Assembly (NCBI GenBank): GCA_963765585.1
Contig: CAVXXB010000014.1
Location: 1 to 64,000 of the forward strand
Direction: 5' to 3'
Source: CAVXXB01 sp963765585
GTDB taxonomy: Bacteria > Calditrichota > Calditrichia > JAJRVZ01
DNA: 64,000 bases
Under the pieces are notes generated by a model. That model searched no databases. It worked only from the letters and a program-made list of their open reading frames with translations, and had not been told where the DNA came from. Position numbers and translations under genes: made by a program. Shown piece after piece: positions 36,786-45,982 of the stretch; positions within the stretch are counted from its first letter, which is position 1, and every line of letters begins with the position of its first letter.

Positions 36786-39122
36786 ATGTCAGAAAAATCC
36801 GAAGTTGACGAAATAGAATATACAGAAAAGTTACCGATAATGCCGCTGAAGAACACGGTTGTATTTCCACACCAGGTGATACCACTGGCGGTTGGCCGGC
36901 AAAAATCGCTTAATTTGCTTAATTATCTCGATGAAGAAAATAAAATAATCGGGCTGGTTTCACAGAAAGATGGCTCCATAGAAGAACCCGGACTGAATGA
37001 TTTGTATGAGTGGGGCACGGCCTCAATGATTTTAAAGAAGTTTAAAATGCCGGATGGGAGTGAGCAATTAATTGTTCAGGGAATGTACCGGATTAAAATT
37101 CTTAGTATTACAAATACAGATCCTCATTTTGAAGCTTCCGTTATGCCCGTTCAGGAATCGATTACACCGAATGTGGAAATTGAGGCACTGGTCAATAATC
37201 TTAAGATGTTGTTTCAGAAAATCGTTGATCTCTCCCCATATTTAACCAGCGAACATCGCGTAATGGTACTGAATACCGAAGATCCGGCAAAATTGGCCGA
37301 TATCATTGCATCTCAGATTAATTTTTCTGTGAAGGAAAAGCAGGAAATTCTGGAGATGGTTGATGTTAAACTGAGACTGGAAAAAGTACATTATCTGTTA
37401 AATAAAGAGCTTCAGGTTCTGGAACTGGGATCAAAAATCCAGAGTGAAGTACAGGGAGAGTTAAACAAAACCCAGCGTCATTATTATTTGCGTGAACAAT
37501 TAAAGGCGATAAAGAAAGAACTGGGTGAATATGAAGACGAGAGTACAGAAATTGAAGAATTGCGTGAACGGGTAAAGCAGGTAAAAATGCCACCTGATGT
37601 ACTCAAAGTTGCGGAAAAAGAGCTCAACCGGTTGGCAAAAATGTCTCCCATGGCCAGTGAGTATACTGTCGCCAGGACCTATCTTGATTGGTTACTGGAT
37701 ATGCCATGGACCAAGAAAACACGTGACCAGTTAGATGTGGCCAAAGCTGAAGCGATTCTTGAAGCAGATCATTACGGGCTTGAAAAAGTGAAGAAACGGA
37801 TCCTTGAATATCTGGCGATACGTCAATTGAAATCTGATATGAAGGGGCCAATTCTGTGTTTTGTCGGTCCTCCAGGGGTTGGTAAAACCAGTCTGGGTCG
37901 TTCTATTGCGCGCGCATTAGGCCGAAAATTCTCACGCATGTCGCTGGGTGGCGTACGAGACGAAGCAGAAATTCGCGGTCATCGCCGGACATATGTTGGT
38001 GCACTCCCGGGTAGAATTATTCAGGAAATAAAAAAACTAGGATCCAATAATCCCCTGATTATGCTTGATGAGATCGATAAACTCGGGATGGATTTTCGCG
38101 GAGATCCTTCATCAGCATTACTGGAGGTTCTGGATCCGGAACAAAATTTCTCCTTTACCGACCATTATCTTGAAGTGCCATTTGATTTGTCCAAAGTTAT
38201 GTTTATTGCCACGGCAAATATGCATGATCCCATACCGCCGGCTTTAAAAGACCGGATGGAAATTATAGAGATCAATGGATATACAGAAGAAGAAAAATTG
38301 CGGATAGCTGAAAAATATCTTATCCCAAAACAACTTTCCGAGCATGGGTTGGATAAGTCCAGACTTACATTCCACCGTAAAGGGGTTCATCTGATTATCA
38401 ACCAATACACACGTGAGGCCGGGGTGCGAAACCTGGAGCGTGAAATAGCTGCTGTTGTCCGTGGTGTTGCCAAGGAAATTGTGGAGAAAAAAATTACGAG
38501 GCGCCACATTACAGCCTCTACATTACCAAAGTATCTTGGCGCAGGAAGATATTATTCTGAGGTTGCCGAGCGTACATCGCGGCCGGGTGTTGCCACAGGG
38601 CTGGCCTGGACACCGGTGGGTGGAGATATTCTGTTCATAGAGGCTACTAAAATGAAGGGCAGTGGCAAACTCAACCTGACAGGTAAACTTGGTGATGTCA
38701 TGAAAGAATCGGCATCTGCAGCACTATCTTATCTAAGGGCCAACAGCGAAAAATATAAAATTGAAGAAGATTTCTACGAGAAATATGATGTCCACATTCA
38801 TGTTCCGGCTGGTGCCATACCAAAGGACGGACCTTCCGCCGGAATTACTATGTTTACTGCATTATATTCCCTGTTTACCGAACAATGTGTTCGTAATGAT
38901 CTGGCCATGACAGGCGAGGTGACTTTACGCGGGATGGTATTACCCATTGGCGGCATTAAGGAAAAGGTACTCGCTGCAAAAAGAGCCGGTATCAAGACTA
39001 TTATAATGCCGGAAAAGAATCGCAAAGATCTAGAAGAGATACCAAAAAAGAATTTAAAAGACCTGGATTTTCATTTTGTAAATAATGTGGATGAGGTAAT
39101 AGAAAAAGCAGTACAATCCTGA
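36786..39122 (+). CDS. lon: ATP-dependent Lon protease
   Basis: 778 residues using ATG 36786, which has SD TTTAGGAG 7 bases upstream. The TTG 51 bases earlier lies inside the promoter-like element and has no SD, so I reject it. The LON N-terminal substrate-binding domain starts LPIMPLKNTVVFPHQVIPL. The AAA+ domain has Walker A GPPGVGKTS and Walker B PLIMLDEIDK. The protease domain has the catalytic dyad Ser684 (PKDGPSAGI) and Lys725 (GGIKEKVLAAKRAG). It degrades misfolded and regulatory proteins in the cytoplasm. Full length; no anomaly seen. Confidence 0.97.
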   Translation: MSEKSEVDEIEYTEKLPIMPLKNTVVFPHQVIPLAVGRQKSLNLLNYLDEENKIIGLVSQKDGSIEEPGLNDLYEWGTASMILKKFKMPDGSEQLIVQGMYRIKILSITNTDPHFEASVMPVQESITPNVEIEALVNNLKMLFQKIVDLSPYLTSEHRVMVLNTEDPAKLADIIASQINFSVKEKQEILEMVDVKLRLEKVHYLLNKELQVLELGSKIQSEVQGELNKTQRHYYLREQLKAIKKELGEYEDESTEIEELRERVKQVKMPPDVLKVAEKELNRLAKMSPMASEYTVARTYLDWLLDMPWTKKTRDQLDVAKAEAILEADHYGLEKVKKRILEYLAIRQLKSDMKGPILCFVGPPGVGKTSLGRSIARALGRKFSRMSLGGVRDEAEIRGHRRTYVGALPGRIIQEIKKLGSNNPLIMLDEIDKLGMDFRGDPSSALLEVLDPEQNFSFTDHYLEVPFDLSKVMFIATANMHDPIPPALKDRMEIIEINGYTEEEKLRIAEKYLIPKQLSEHGLDKSRLTFHRKGVHLIINQYTREAGVRNLEREIAAVVRGVAKEIVEKKITRRHITASTLPKYLGAGRYYSEVAERTSRPGVATGLAWTPVGGDILFIEATKMKGSGKLNLTGKLGDVMKESASAALSYLRANSEKYKIEEDFYEKYDVHIHVPAGAIPKDGPSAGITMFTALYSLFTEQCVRNDLAMTGEVTLRGMVLPIGGIKEKVLAAKRAGIKTIIMPEKNRKDLEEIPKKNLKDLDFHFVNNVDEVIEKAVQS

Positions 39123-39142
39123 CCTAAAAAGAAAGACAAACT

Positions 39143-40552
39143 ATGGACCAGCCGGTACTTAATCAATTAAAGAAAATAGTCGGTTCTGATAATTTTATGG
39201 ATTCGGAAGAAGAGCGAATCGTCTATGCATATGATGGTACGCCCATGATAAATCAAAAACCGGATGCCATTATCATGCCACGATCAATTGAAGAGATCTC
39301 GCAAATAATGCAACTGGCCAATGATGAAAGTTTTGCTGTCATCCCGCGCGGAAGCGGGACCGGCTTAAGCGGCGGCTCGGTTCCTACGATAAACTCAGTT
39401 GTTTTGCTTATGAATCATTGGAATAAAATAAAGGAAGTCGACACGGACAATTTAACGGCCTGGGTAGAAACCGGGGTTATAACATCCAGCCTCCATGCTG
39501 AGGTTGAAAAAAACGGTCTGTTTTACCCACCGGATCCGGGCAGTCAGAATATATGTACCATAGGTGGCAATGTGGCGGAGAATGCCGGTGGCTTGCGTGG
39601 GCTGAAGTACGGGGTTACAAAAAACTATGTTATGGGTATCGAAATGGTGGCACCCACCGGTGAGATTATCAGAAATGGTGGTAAAAATGTAAAAGATGTG
39701 GCCGGTTATAACATCCGTGATCTGATAGTTGGCTCCGAGGGTACTTTGGGTATCTTTACCAACATTCTTGTAAAACTGATCCCGAAACCACAAACATCCC
39801 GAACCTTACTTGCCTTATATGACAAATTGGGAGATGCCGCTGAAACGGTGTCTGAAATTATTGCCAATCATATTATCCCCTGCACCGTCGAATTTCTGGA
39901 TAATACTACTATCAGATGCGTTGAGGATTATGCGCATATCGGTTTACCAACATCGGCCAAGGCCTTGTTACTGCTTGAAGTTGACGGCTACGAGGAAGTG
40001 GTGGCCCGTGAAGCACAAATGATAAAAGATATTTGTAAGCGAAAAGGGGCAACGGAAATTAAAGTGGCAGCTACGGAAGAAGAAGCCCTGAAATTAAAAG
40101 CAGCACGCAGAACGGCATTTTCCGCGCTGGCCAGGGTAAAGCCGACAACGATTCTTGAGGATGCAACAGTACCAAGATCAAATCTTGCTGTGCTGGTGGA
40201 AAAAATCGATGCCATTGCGACAAAATATAATCTGAATATTGGAAATTTCGGTCATGCCGGTGACGGCAATCTGCACCCCACTTGTCTGACGGATGAACGA
40301 GATACGGATGAAATTAAACGTGTCGAAAAAGCTTTTAATGATATATATGATGAGACGCTTAAACTTGGCGGGACTATAACCGGGGAACACGGTGTGGGGC
40401 TGGCGAAAAAAGGATTTTTAGAAAAAATGATCGATGTTCCGACTCTGGATTTGATGCGCAAGATTAAGACTGCGTTGGATCCGAATAATGTTCTGAATCC
40501 GGGAAAAATACTTTCTCACTCTCCAAAATGTGAAGGAAAATTACACGCATAG
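39143..40552 (+). CDS. glcD: FAD-linked 2-hydroxyacid dehydrogenase subunit (GlcD-like)
   Basis: 469 residues. The FAD-binding PCMH motif is IPRGSGTGLSGGSVPT, with IGGNVAENAGGLRGLKYG and DLIVGSEGTLGIFT following. The C-terminal FAD-oxidase domain ends with GNFGHAGDGNLHPT and ITGEHGVGLAKKGFL. It oxidises glycolate or D-lactate in concert with the iron-sulfur subunit that begins in the last base of this gene (TAGTG overlap). GlcE is not present, which makes a D-lactate or generic 2-hydroxyacid dehydrogenase as likely as glycolate oxidase. Confidence 0.85.
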   Translation: MDQPVLNQLKKIVGSDNFMDSEEERIVYAYDGTPMINQKPDAIIMPRSIEEISQIMQLANDESFAVIPRGSGTGLSGGSVPTINSVVLLMNHWNKIKEVDTDNLTAWVETGVITSSLHAEVEKNGLFYPPDPGSQNICTIGGNVAENAGGLRGLKYGVTKNYVMGIEMVAPTGEIIRNGGKNVKDVAGYNIRDLIVGSEGTLGIFTNILVKLIPKPQTSRTLLALYDKLGDAAETVSEIIANHIIPCTVEFLDNTTIRCVEDYAHIGLPTSAKALLLLEVDGYEEVVAREAQMIKDICKRKGATEIKVAATEEEALKLKAARRTAFSALARVKPTTILEDATVPRSNLAVLVEKIDAIATKYNLNIGNFGHAGDGNLHPTCLTDERDTDEIKRVEKAFNDIYDETLKLGGTITGEHGVGLAKKGFLEKMIDVPTLDLMRKIKTALDPNNVLNPGKILSHSPKCEGKLHA

Positions 40553-41866
40553 TGACACAAGAGAAATCGAATTTTTACAAAGACATACCGCTTCCGGATT
40601 TTGAACAACTGATTAATTGCATGCATTGTGGCATGTGTTTACCTACATGTCCAACGTATGTGATCACCGGTAAGGAAATAGACTCGCCACGCGGCCGGAT
40701 TAGCATGATAAAAGCGGTTGCGGAAGGTGATCTTGCATTGACCGATCGCTTTAAAGAATCAATCGATTTTTGTCTTGATTGTCAGGCTTGTGTTACGGCC
40801 TGCCCGGCCGGGGTAGAGTATGGCCAACTGGTTGAAGCGGCAAAGTTACATATTGAAGCGCACAATCGCGAAACCGGAAAAGCATCCAGAATAAAAAACT
40901 TTGTACTGAACTGGTTATTCTCAAATCTGACCAGACTCCAACTCGTTGGCAGGTTTATGTTTATCTATCAACGAACGGGCCTTGAAAAATTAATTCAAAA
41001 ATCGGGCATTTTAAAAGTAGTTTCAAAGAAATTGCATGAATTGACATTTATGGCCCCACGGGTATCTTCTTATCATGCCTATGATTTTTCAAGTTCTCAT
41101 TCTGTACCGGTAAAGGAACCCGTTAAAGTAGGCATTATTGCGGGCTGCGTTCAGGATGTCTTTTTCCGGGATGTTAATCAGGATACAATTGATGTTTTAA
41201 AATTAAATGGTTATAATGTGTATATGCCTGAAAAAAATGTGTGTTGTGGATCAGTACATGGCCATAATGGGGAGCTGGACACAGCCAGGCAATTGGCAAG
41301 ACAGACTGATAGATACATTTGAACAGGCGGGTGTTGAATACATTGTTTTGAACTCTGCCGGTTGTGGCGCGTATATGAAGGAATATGGACATCTTTTGGC
41401 TGACGATCCGGACTATCAGGAAAAAGCCAGAAAATTTTCGGATCAGGTACTAGATATTACAGAGTTTCTTGAAAGCAAGGGTTGGCGAAAACCGGAAACC
41501 GGAAAATCAATTTCCGTGACATATCATGAACCCTGCCACCTGGTCCATACGCAAAAAGTCAGTGTCCAACCCCGTGATATTTTAAAAAATATTCCGGGAA
41601 TTGAATTTAAGGAATTACCTGAGTCAACATGGTGTTGTGGTAGTGCCGGAATCTATAATGTGGTTCGTTTTGATGATTCTATGAAAGTCTTAGAGCGAAA
41701 AATGAATAATATTAAGACCACCGGCGTTTCTTATGTTGTGACCGGGAACCCCGGATGCATGATTCAACTGATGTTTGGAGCAAAAAAATACAATGTAGAT
41801 GTCGACGTTCTGCATCCAATATCCTTACTTAACCGTGCATACCAAATTGAAGGAGCGGAGAAGTGA
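40552..41866 (+). CDS. glcF: Iron-sulfur subunit of 2-hydroxyacid dehydrogenase (GlcF-like), one frameshift
   Basis: Reconstructed product is about 437 residues from GTG 40552. Two [4Fe-4S] motifs are seen: CMHCGMCLPTCP and CLDCQACVTACP. Two CCG domains follow (NVCCGSVHGHNG and TWCCGSAGIYN), with HEPCHLVH between them, as in GlcF and heterodisulfide-reductase-like subunits. The first frame stops at 41320-41322, but the next frame carries RLIDTFEQAGVEYIVLNSAG without loss. One extra base near 41303 restores the frame. It passes electrons from the GlcD-like flavin subunit to the membrane pool. Confidence 0.85.
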
Positions 41867-42474
41867 AAATATTGACCACAAGTTTATTCATATTGGTTTT
41901 TCTCATTTCAGCGTCATGGGCCCAATTGGATGAACCCGAGGAAACCCAACCCAATAATCAAATCGGTTTTATTTTTACCATGGCAGAAACCGGATCGGGA
42001 TTAGGTGGATTTATTGCGTGGCCATTATTTGGCGGATTCCATTTTGGCTTTAATCTCGATGCATATTTTATCCGGGATGCGAATCAATTGGATTTTGACT
42101 ACTATGGTACCCCGATTTCGATCAACAAACAAAATAATGTATACCTGTTTGACGCGATGGTTACATTAAAAAAACGCTTATTTGCTGATGAGTTGGATGA
42201 GAGTTTCCAGCCATTTATTTCCGGTGGGATCGGACCCTATTATGGTATGAATTTCCCGGAGTATGATCAGACACCGGAGGGAGAACCAACCTTTGATCAG
42301 TATGTGTGGACAGTTGGGGGATTTGTCGGAGCGGGTGTGGATGTAAATATTAATGAAAAAATGTTCGTCGGTGTGCGTGCCCAATACCGCGTCATTCCAT
42401 TTTCGAGTGATTTAGGAGAACGTGCGAATCATTCCATGTTCGAACTCCGGTTTGAAATTGCACGGAGGTATTGA
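41863..42474 (+). CDS. Small outer-membrane beta-barrel-like protein, unknown
   Basis: 203 residues with a signal peptide ending SASWAQ. The body has alternating amphipathic strands with many aromatics and glycines (FIAWPLFGGFHFGFNLDAY, VGAGVDVNINEKMFVGVRA) and ends in a strand (MFELRFEIARRY) typical of eight-stranded OmpA/OmpX-type barrels. The GTG start overlaps the glcF stop by 4 bases with SD GGAG. No function can be assigned. Confidence 0.65.
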   Translation: MKILTTSLFILVFLISASWAQLDEPEETQPNNQIGFIFTMAETGSGLGGFIAWPLFGGFHFGFNLDAYFIRDANQLDFDYYGTPISINKQNNVYLFDAMVTLKKRLFADELDESFQPFISGGIGPYYGMNFPEYDQTPEGEPTFDQYVWTVGGFVGAGVDVNINEKMFVGVRAQYRVIPFSSDLGERANHSMFELRFEIARRY

Positions 42475-42480
42475 TACCAG

Positions 42481-42930
42481 GTGGCTGCAAAAATTTTCTT
42501 TATTGTATTGGAAAGTGATAATAAAAAACGCCTGGTGTGCGATTTTACGGATAAAATATATAGCGAGAACCACAGAATGGTTTTCTATATTGAAAATCCG
42601 ACATTAGCCAAAGATTTTGATCAAAAACTTTGGATATGGAAACAATCCAGCTTTATTCCTCACCTCTATGTCGAAAAACTGGACACTTCGTTCGAGGAGC
42701 CGGTGATAATCACATCGCAAGTTGAGTCTTCTGCTGATTATGATGTCCTTTTAATGTATGATCCCGCACCACTTGAGGTGGTAAATATGTTTGACCAGGT
42801 TATTGATTTTGCTGAAAAATATGATTTGGCAGCACTTAAAGAAAGCCGTGACCGGTTTCGTCATTATCAGACAAATAAATTATCCGTTGACTCAATGAAA
42901 CCCGGCCAGTTTTTACTTGTCAATTTGTAA
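42481..42930 (+). CDS. holC: HolC-like protein (DNA polymerase III chi subunit family)
   Basis: 149 residues from GTG 42481, six bases after the barrel gene. The pattern KIFFIVLES at the N-terminus, then a helix before DFDQKLWIWKQSSFIPHLYV, followed by PVIITSQ and DVLLMYDPAP, fits the chi family (x-LDxxLWxxxxxSFIPH). Chi links the polymerase clamp loader to single-strand binding protein. The similarity is recognised by pattern and is modest; the position next to the helicase and recJ genes supports a replication or repair role. Confidence 0.65.
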   Translation: MAAKIFFIVLESDNKKRLVCDFTDKIYSENHRMVFYIENPTLAKDFDQKLWIWKQSSFIPHLYVEKLDTSFEEPVIITSQVESSADYDVLLMYDPAPLEVVNMFDQVIDFAEKYDLAALKESRDRFRHYQTNKLSVDSMKPGQFLLVNL

Positions 42931-42969
42931 AATCGCCCTTCCATATAAAAAATCATTACTTATATTCTT

Positions 42970-42987
42970 TCGGCATCAAATTTGCAA
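42970..42987 (+). promoter_or_regulatory. Sigma-54-like -24/-12 element before the helicase gene
   Basis: TCGGCATCAAATTTGCAA has GG at 42972-42973 and GC at 42984-42985, the exact 10-base spacing of sigma-54 promoters, with GGCA and TTTGCA matching the consensus. Predicted start is about 28 bases before the ATG at 43026. It is nearly the same sequence as the element before lon. Confidence 0.45.
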
Positions 42988-43025
42988 TGTATTATCATAG
43001 GAATATTGTTTAAATTGCGGACGTC

Positions 43026-45959
43026 ATGGATCATTCTGTATTTAAAAAGCTAAATCCAAATCAATATGCTGCCGTATCATCCGGGAAGCAACCCGTTTTG
43101 GTTCTTGCCGGTCCCGGGACAGGAAAGACCCGTTTGTTGGTGGCCAGAATAATCTGGTTGATTGAACAGGAAAAAATTTCACCGGAGCAGATTCTGGCGC
43201 TGACTTTTACAAATAAAGCTGCCAATGAAATGAAAACCCGGTTAACTAATTATCTGGCAGAAGATGCTGAGGATGTTAATACCGGAACGTTTCATGCATT
43301 TACATTAAGTTTGCTTCGAAAATATCATGACAGAGCAGAACTGAGCAAATTTTTTACTGTGTGCGACCAGGAATATCAGACACATCTGGTTAAAAATCTT
43401 GCAGCACCTTTTATTCGCGAAAATCTGGATACAAAAGTACAGGGCATTTTACTGTCTTTTTCCAATCACCAGGTGAAGAACAGCCCATTACCCCAATTTG
43501 CCGGGGAATTATTTGAAAAATATCAGGCCCACTTAACACGACATAATCTGATTGATTTTGATCAGATTATGGTTAAAGGCAGTGTACTACTGCATAATAA
43601 TCCTGATATCCTGGCGGAGTACCGTCATCTTTACCCCGCAGTTTTGGTTGATGAATTTCAGGATACGGATCCCATTCAGTATGATATTCTGAAAATGCTG
43701 ACCGAAGAACATAAGAACGTTTTTGTGGTTGCGGACGACGATCAGTCTATCTATTCCTGGCGGGGTGCAAATCCGGAGAATATAAGCAAATACATGACAG
43801 ACTTTGCCATCGCACAGCCTATATTTCTGGATATAAATTATAGATCGGGTAATAGTATACTTTCTGCTGCGCAAAAAATCATCGAGAAAACGCACCGGAT
43901 TGAACCAAATAAAAATATCCAGGTGGAAAAGGCAATTGACGATCATCTGGATATTAAATATTTTATGGATGAGAAAACGGAAATAGAATTCATTTTGAAA
44001 AAAATCGAAGAGTGGCGGGCCCATGATGTAGAATATCAGGATATGGCAGTTATTTATCCATATCACAAAATTGGCCAGCATCTCGAAAAATATTTATTAC
44101 AGGCACAGATACCATTTCAATTGGCCGATGGAAAAAGTCTCTTCGATCATCCTGCGATAAAAAAAGTAATATTATATCTTAGATTAATCCGCGATAGTGA
44201 GGATCCCGTGGCTTTGGAAGAGTTGGCTAATCATGAATTGGGACCCGCCATATCGGGTATGATAAAGCAAACGGCCCAATCTGAAAAGATATCATTCCGC
44301 AAAGTGCTTTACAGATACTATCGCGATAAGTCAAATCGTCTTAGTTTTGATGTAAGACTTAAAATCCAGGCTTTTGTCAACTATCTGGCAAATCTGATTA
44401 ATCTAAAAGATTTCTTCACATTCGTTCAGTTGCTGGATGAAATTTATAGCACTATTGATATAGCAGAAAAATCAAGCCTGGCAGCAAGTGCTGAAAAACT
44501 GGAAGCAGTAAGTAAGATTGATGAATTTTCTCAATTTAAAACGCTTACTCTGGAGGGGAAAAAGATATATATACATTCCCCCGAAGAGAAAATCAGTTTT
44601 TTAACCGGGATAATGATTAATCAAGTGTTAAAAAGCCAGATACAGGAATCCGTGGACAATGCCGAAATAATAATTGCCCTCGAACCATATCCCGGGAAAG
44701 ACAAGCGGGTTGTTCCGGTTTATGACCTGAAAAATAAAGTAAGACAGGGCGGATTGAGTTGTATGTTTAAATTTTTACAATGGTATACCACAAAAGAAGT
44801 AACGGATATTCTAAAAAATTCTGTGATTCTTGATTTGGAAACTACCGACAAAGACACTGCAACAGCCGGTATAGTTGAAATAGCAGCAATCCGGGTTGAG
44901 AATTATAAAATTATGGATGAGTTTCACTCATTAATTAATCCTGAGATGCGTATTTCCAAGGGTGCACAGGCCGTGCATCATATTTCGGATCAGGATGTAA
45001 GTGACAAACCTACTTTTCAGGAAATCTGGCCTGCATTTAAAGAATTTATTGGGGATTCAATCATAATTGCCCATAATGGACATCAGTTTGATTTCCCGAT
45101 ACTTGATCGTTATTGCCGAAAGATCACAGGCAGTAAGTTGGAAAATATTCGCATTGATTCTTTGGTCATGGCACGTCAAATATTTCCCGGTCAGTCAAAT
45201 TCGATTGATGCCCTGATGCAGCGGTTTAATTTATCCGCAAAGGCACGACATCGTGCACTTGACGACGTGATCGTACTGAATGATATCGTGAAACAATTGC
45301 AGAAAATCAAATCTGATCAGGCGAAACAATCCGCTTTGGAAATAGTACTTGATATTGTTGCGTTGGGAAATTTAGTTGAAGATAAGATTTCTGCTCTTGA
45401 GGACCGGATTTTCTTTTCCTCCGGAAGCAGGAAATTGTTGAGCCCATATTCTCAGATTCGGGCCGCTTATGCAAAAAAGTACCAAACAACGGATGATGAC
45501 ATCTATAATCTGGTGAAACTGAAAATCCAACAGCTGGAACCATATCATAGCGAAGAAGATTTGTGGTATCGTATTAAAGAATTGGCTCATCAATTTAATT
45601 CAAATCCGATTGATGAAGCAATAGGATATTTTCTCGCTTTTATTTCTCTGAATTCCGGACAAGATCAACTGCAGGAAATTAATGCGATTTCTATGCTAAC
45701 CTTTCATGCCGCAAAAGGTCTGGAGTTTGACAAGGTGATTCTGCTGGGAATGGAAAATAATAGTATGCCAATGTTTCATGCATTGCGGGAAGATGCGGAT
45801 GATACCCGGCCGGTTGCCCAAAAAATTGAAGAACAGCGTCGTTTGTTTTATGTGGGTATCACACGCGCTAAAACGGAGTTACTTTTAACTGCTGTAAAAA
45901 ACAGGGGCGGCTGGGAAAGAGAATCTTCCCCCTTCCTCAAAGACATAAATGTAAATTAA
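43026..45959 (+). CDS. UvrD/PcrA-type superfamily 1 helicase with an internal DEDDh exonuclease domain
   Basis: 977 residues. Helicase motifs in order: LNPNQYAAV (Q), GPGTGKTRLL (I), LTFTNKAANEM (Ia), VDEFQDTDPIQYD (II), DDDQSIYSWRGANP (III), DINYRSG (IV). Motif V LTFHAAKGLEFDKVIL is at about 888 and motif VI RRLFYVGITRAK at about 938. Between IV and V, at about 595-770, sits a complete DnaQ-like exonuclease: DLETTD (Asp603), AHNGHQFDFPILD, and the H-x4-D pair His742/Asp746 in ARHRALDD. The insertion occupies the 2B subdomain position and adds about 250 residues to the usual UvrD length. A 3'-5' unwinding plus 3'-5' trimming role in repair is inferred. It is followed by recJ 23 bases later. 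Confidence 0.9.
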   Translation: MDHSVFKKLNPNQYAAVSSGKQPVLVLAGPGTGKTRLLVARIIWLIEQEKISPEQILALTFTNKAANEMKTRLTNYLAEDAEDVNTGTFHAFTLSLLRKYHDRAELSKFFTVCDQEYQTHLVKNLAAPFIRENLDTKVQGILLSFSNHQVKNSPLPQFAGELFEKYQAHLTRHNLIDFDQIMVKGSVLLHNNPDILAEYRHLYPAVLVDEFQDTDPIQYDILKMLTEEHKNVFVVADDDQSIYSWRGANPENISKYMTDFAIAQPIFLDINYRSGNSILSAAQKIIEKTHRIEPNKNIQVEKAIDDHLDIKYFMDEKTEIEFILKKIEEWRAHDVEYQDMAVIYPYHKIGQHLEKYLLQAQIPFQLADGKSLFDHPAIKKVILYLRLIRDSEDPVALEELANHELGPAISGMIKQTAQSEKISFRKVLYRYYRDKSNRLSFDVRLKIQAFVNYLANLINLKDFFTFVQLLDEIYSTIDIAEKSSLAASAEKLEAVSKIDEFSQFKTLTLEGKKIYIHSPEEKISFLTGIMINQVLKSQIQESVDNAEIIIALEPYPGKDKRVVPVYDLKNKVRQGGLSCMFKFLQWYTTKEVTDILKNSVILDLETTDKDTATAGIVEIAAIRVENYKIMDEFHSLINPEMRISKGAQAVHHISDQDVSDKPTFQEIWPAFKEFIGDSIIIAHNGHQFDFPILDRYCRKITGSKLENIRIDSLVMARQIFPGQSNSIDALMQRFNLSAKARHRALDDVIVLNDIVKQLQKIKSDQAKQSALEIVLDIVALGNLVEDKISALEDRIFFSSGSRKLLSPYSQIRAAYAKKYQTTDDDIYNLVKLKIQQLEPYHSEEDLWYRIKELAHQFNSNPIDEAIGYFLAFISLNSGQDQLQEINAISMLTFHAAKGLEFDKVILLGMENNSMPMFHALREDADDTRPVAQKIEEQRRLFYVGITRAKTELLLTAVKNRGGWERESSPFLKDINVN

Positions 45960-45982
45960 ATCCGGAAACGGAAACAGAGTAG

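Noticed and set aside
43587..44081. 164-residue open frame on the minus strand inside the helicase gene
   Set aside because: It lies wholly opposite conserved helicase motifs II-IV, which define the coding strand; no recognisable domain.
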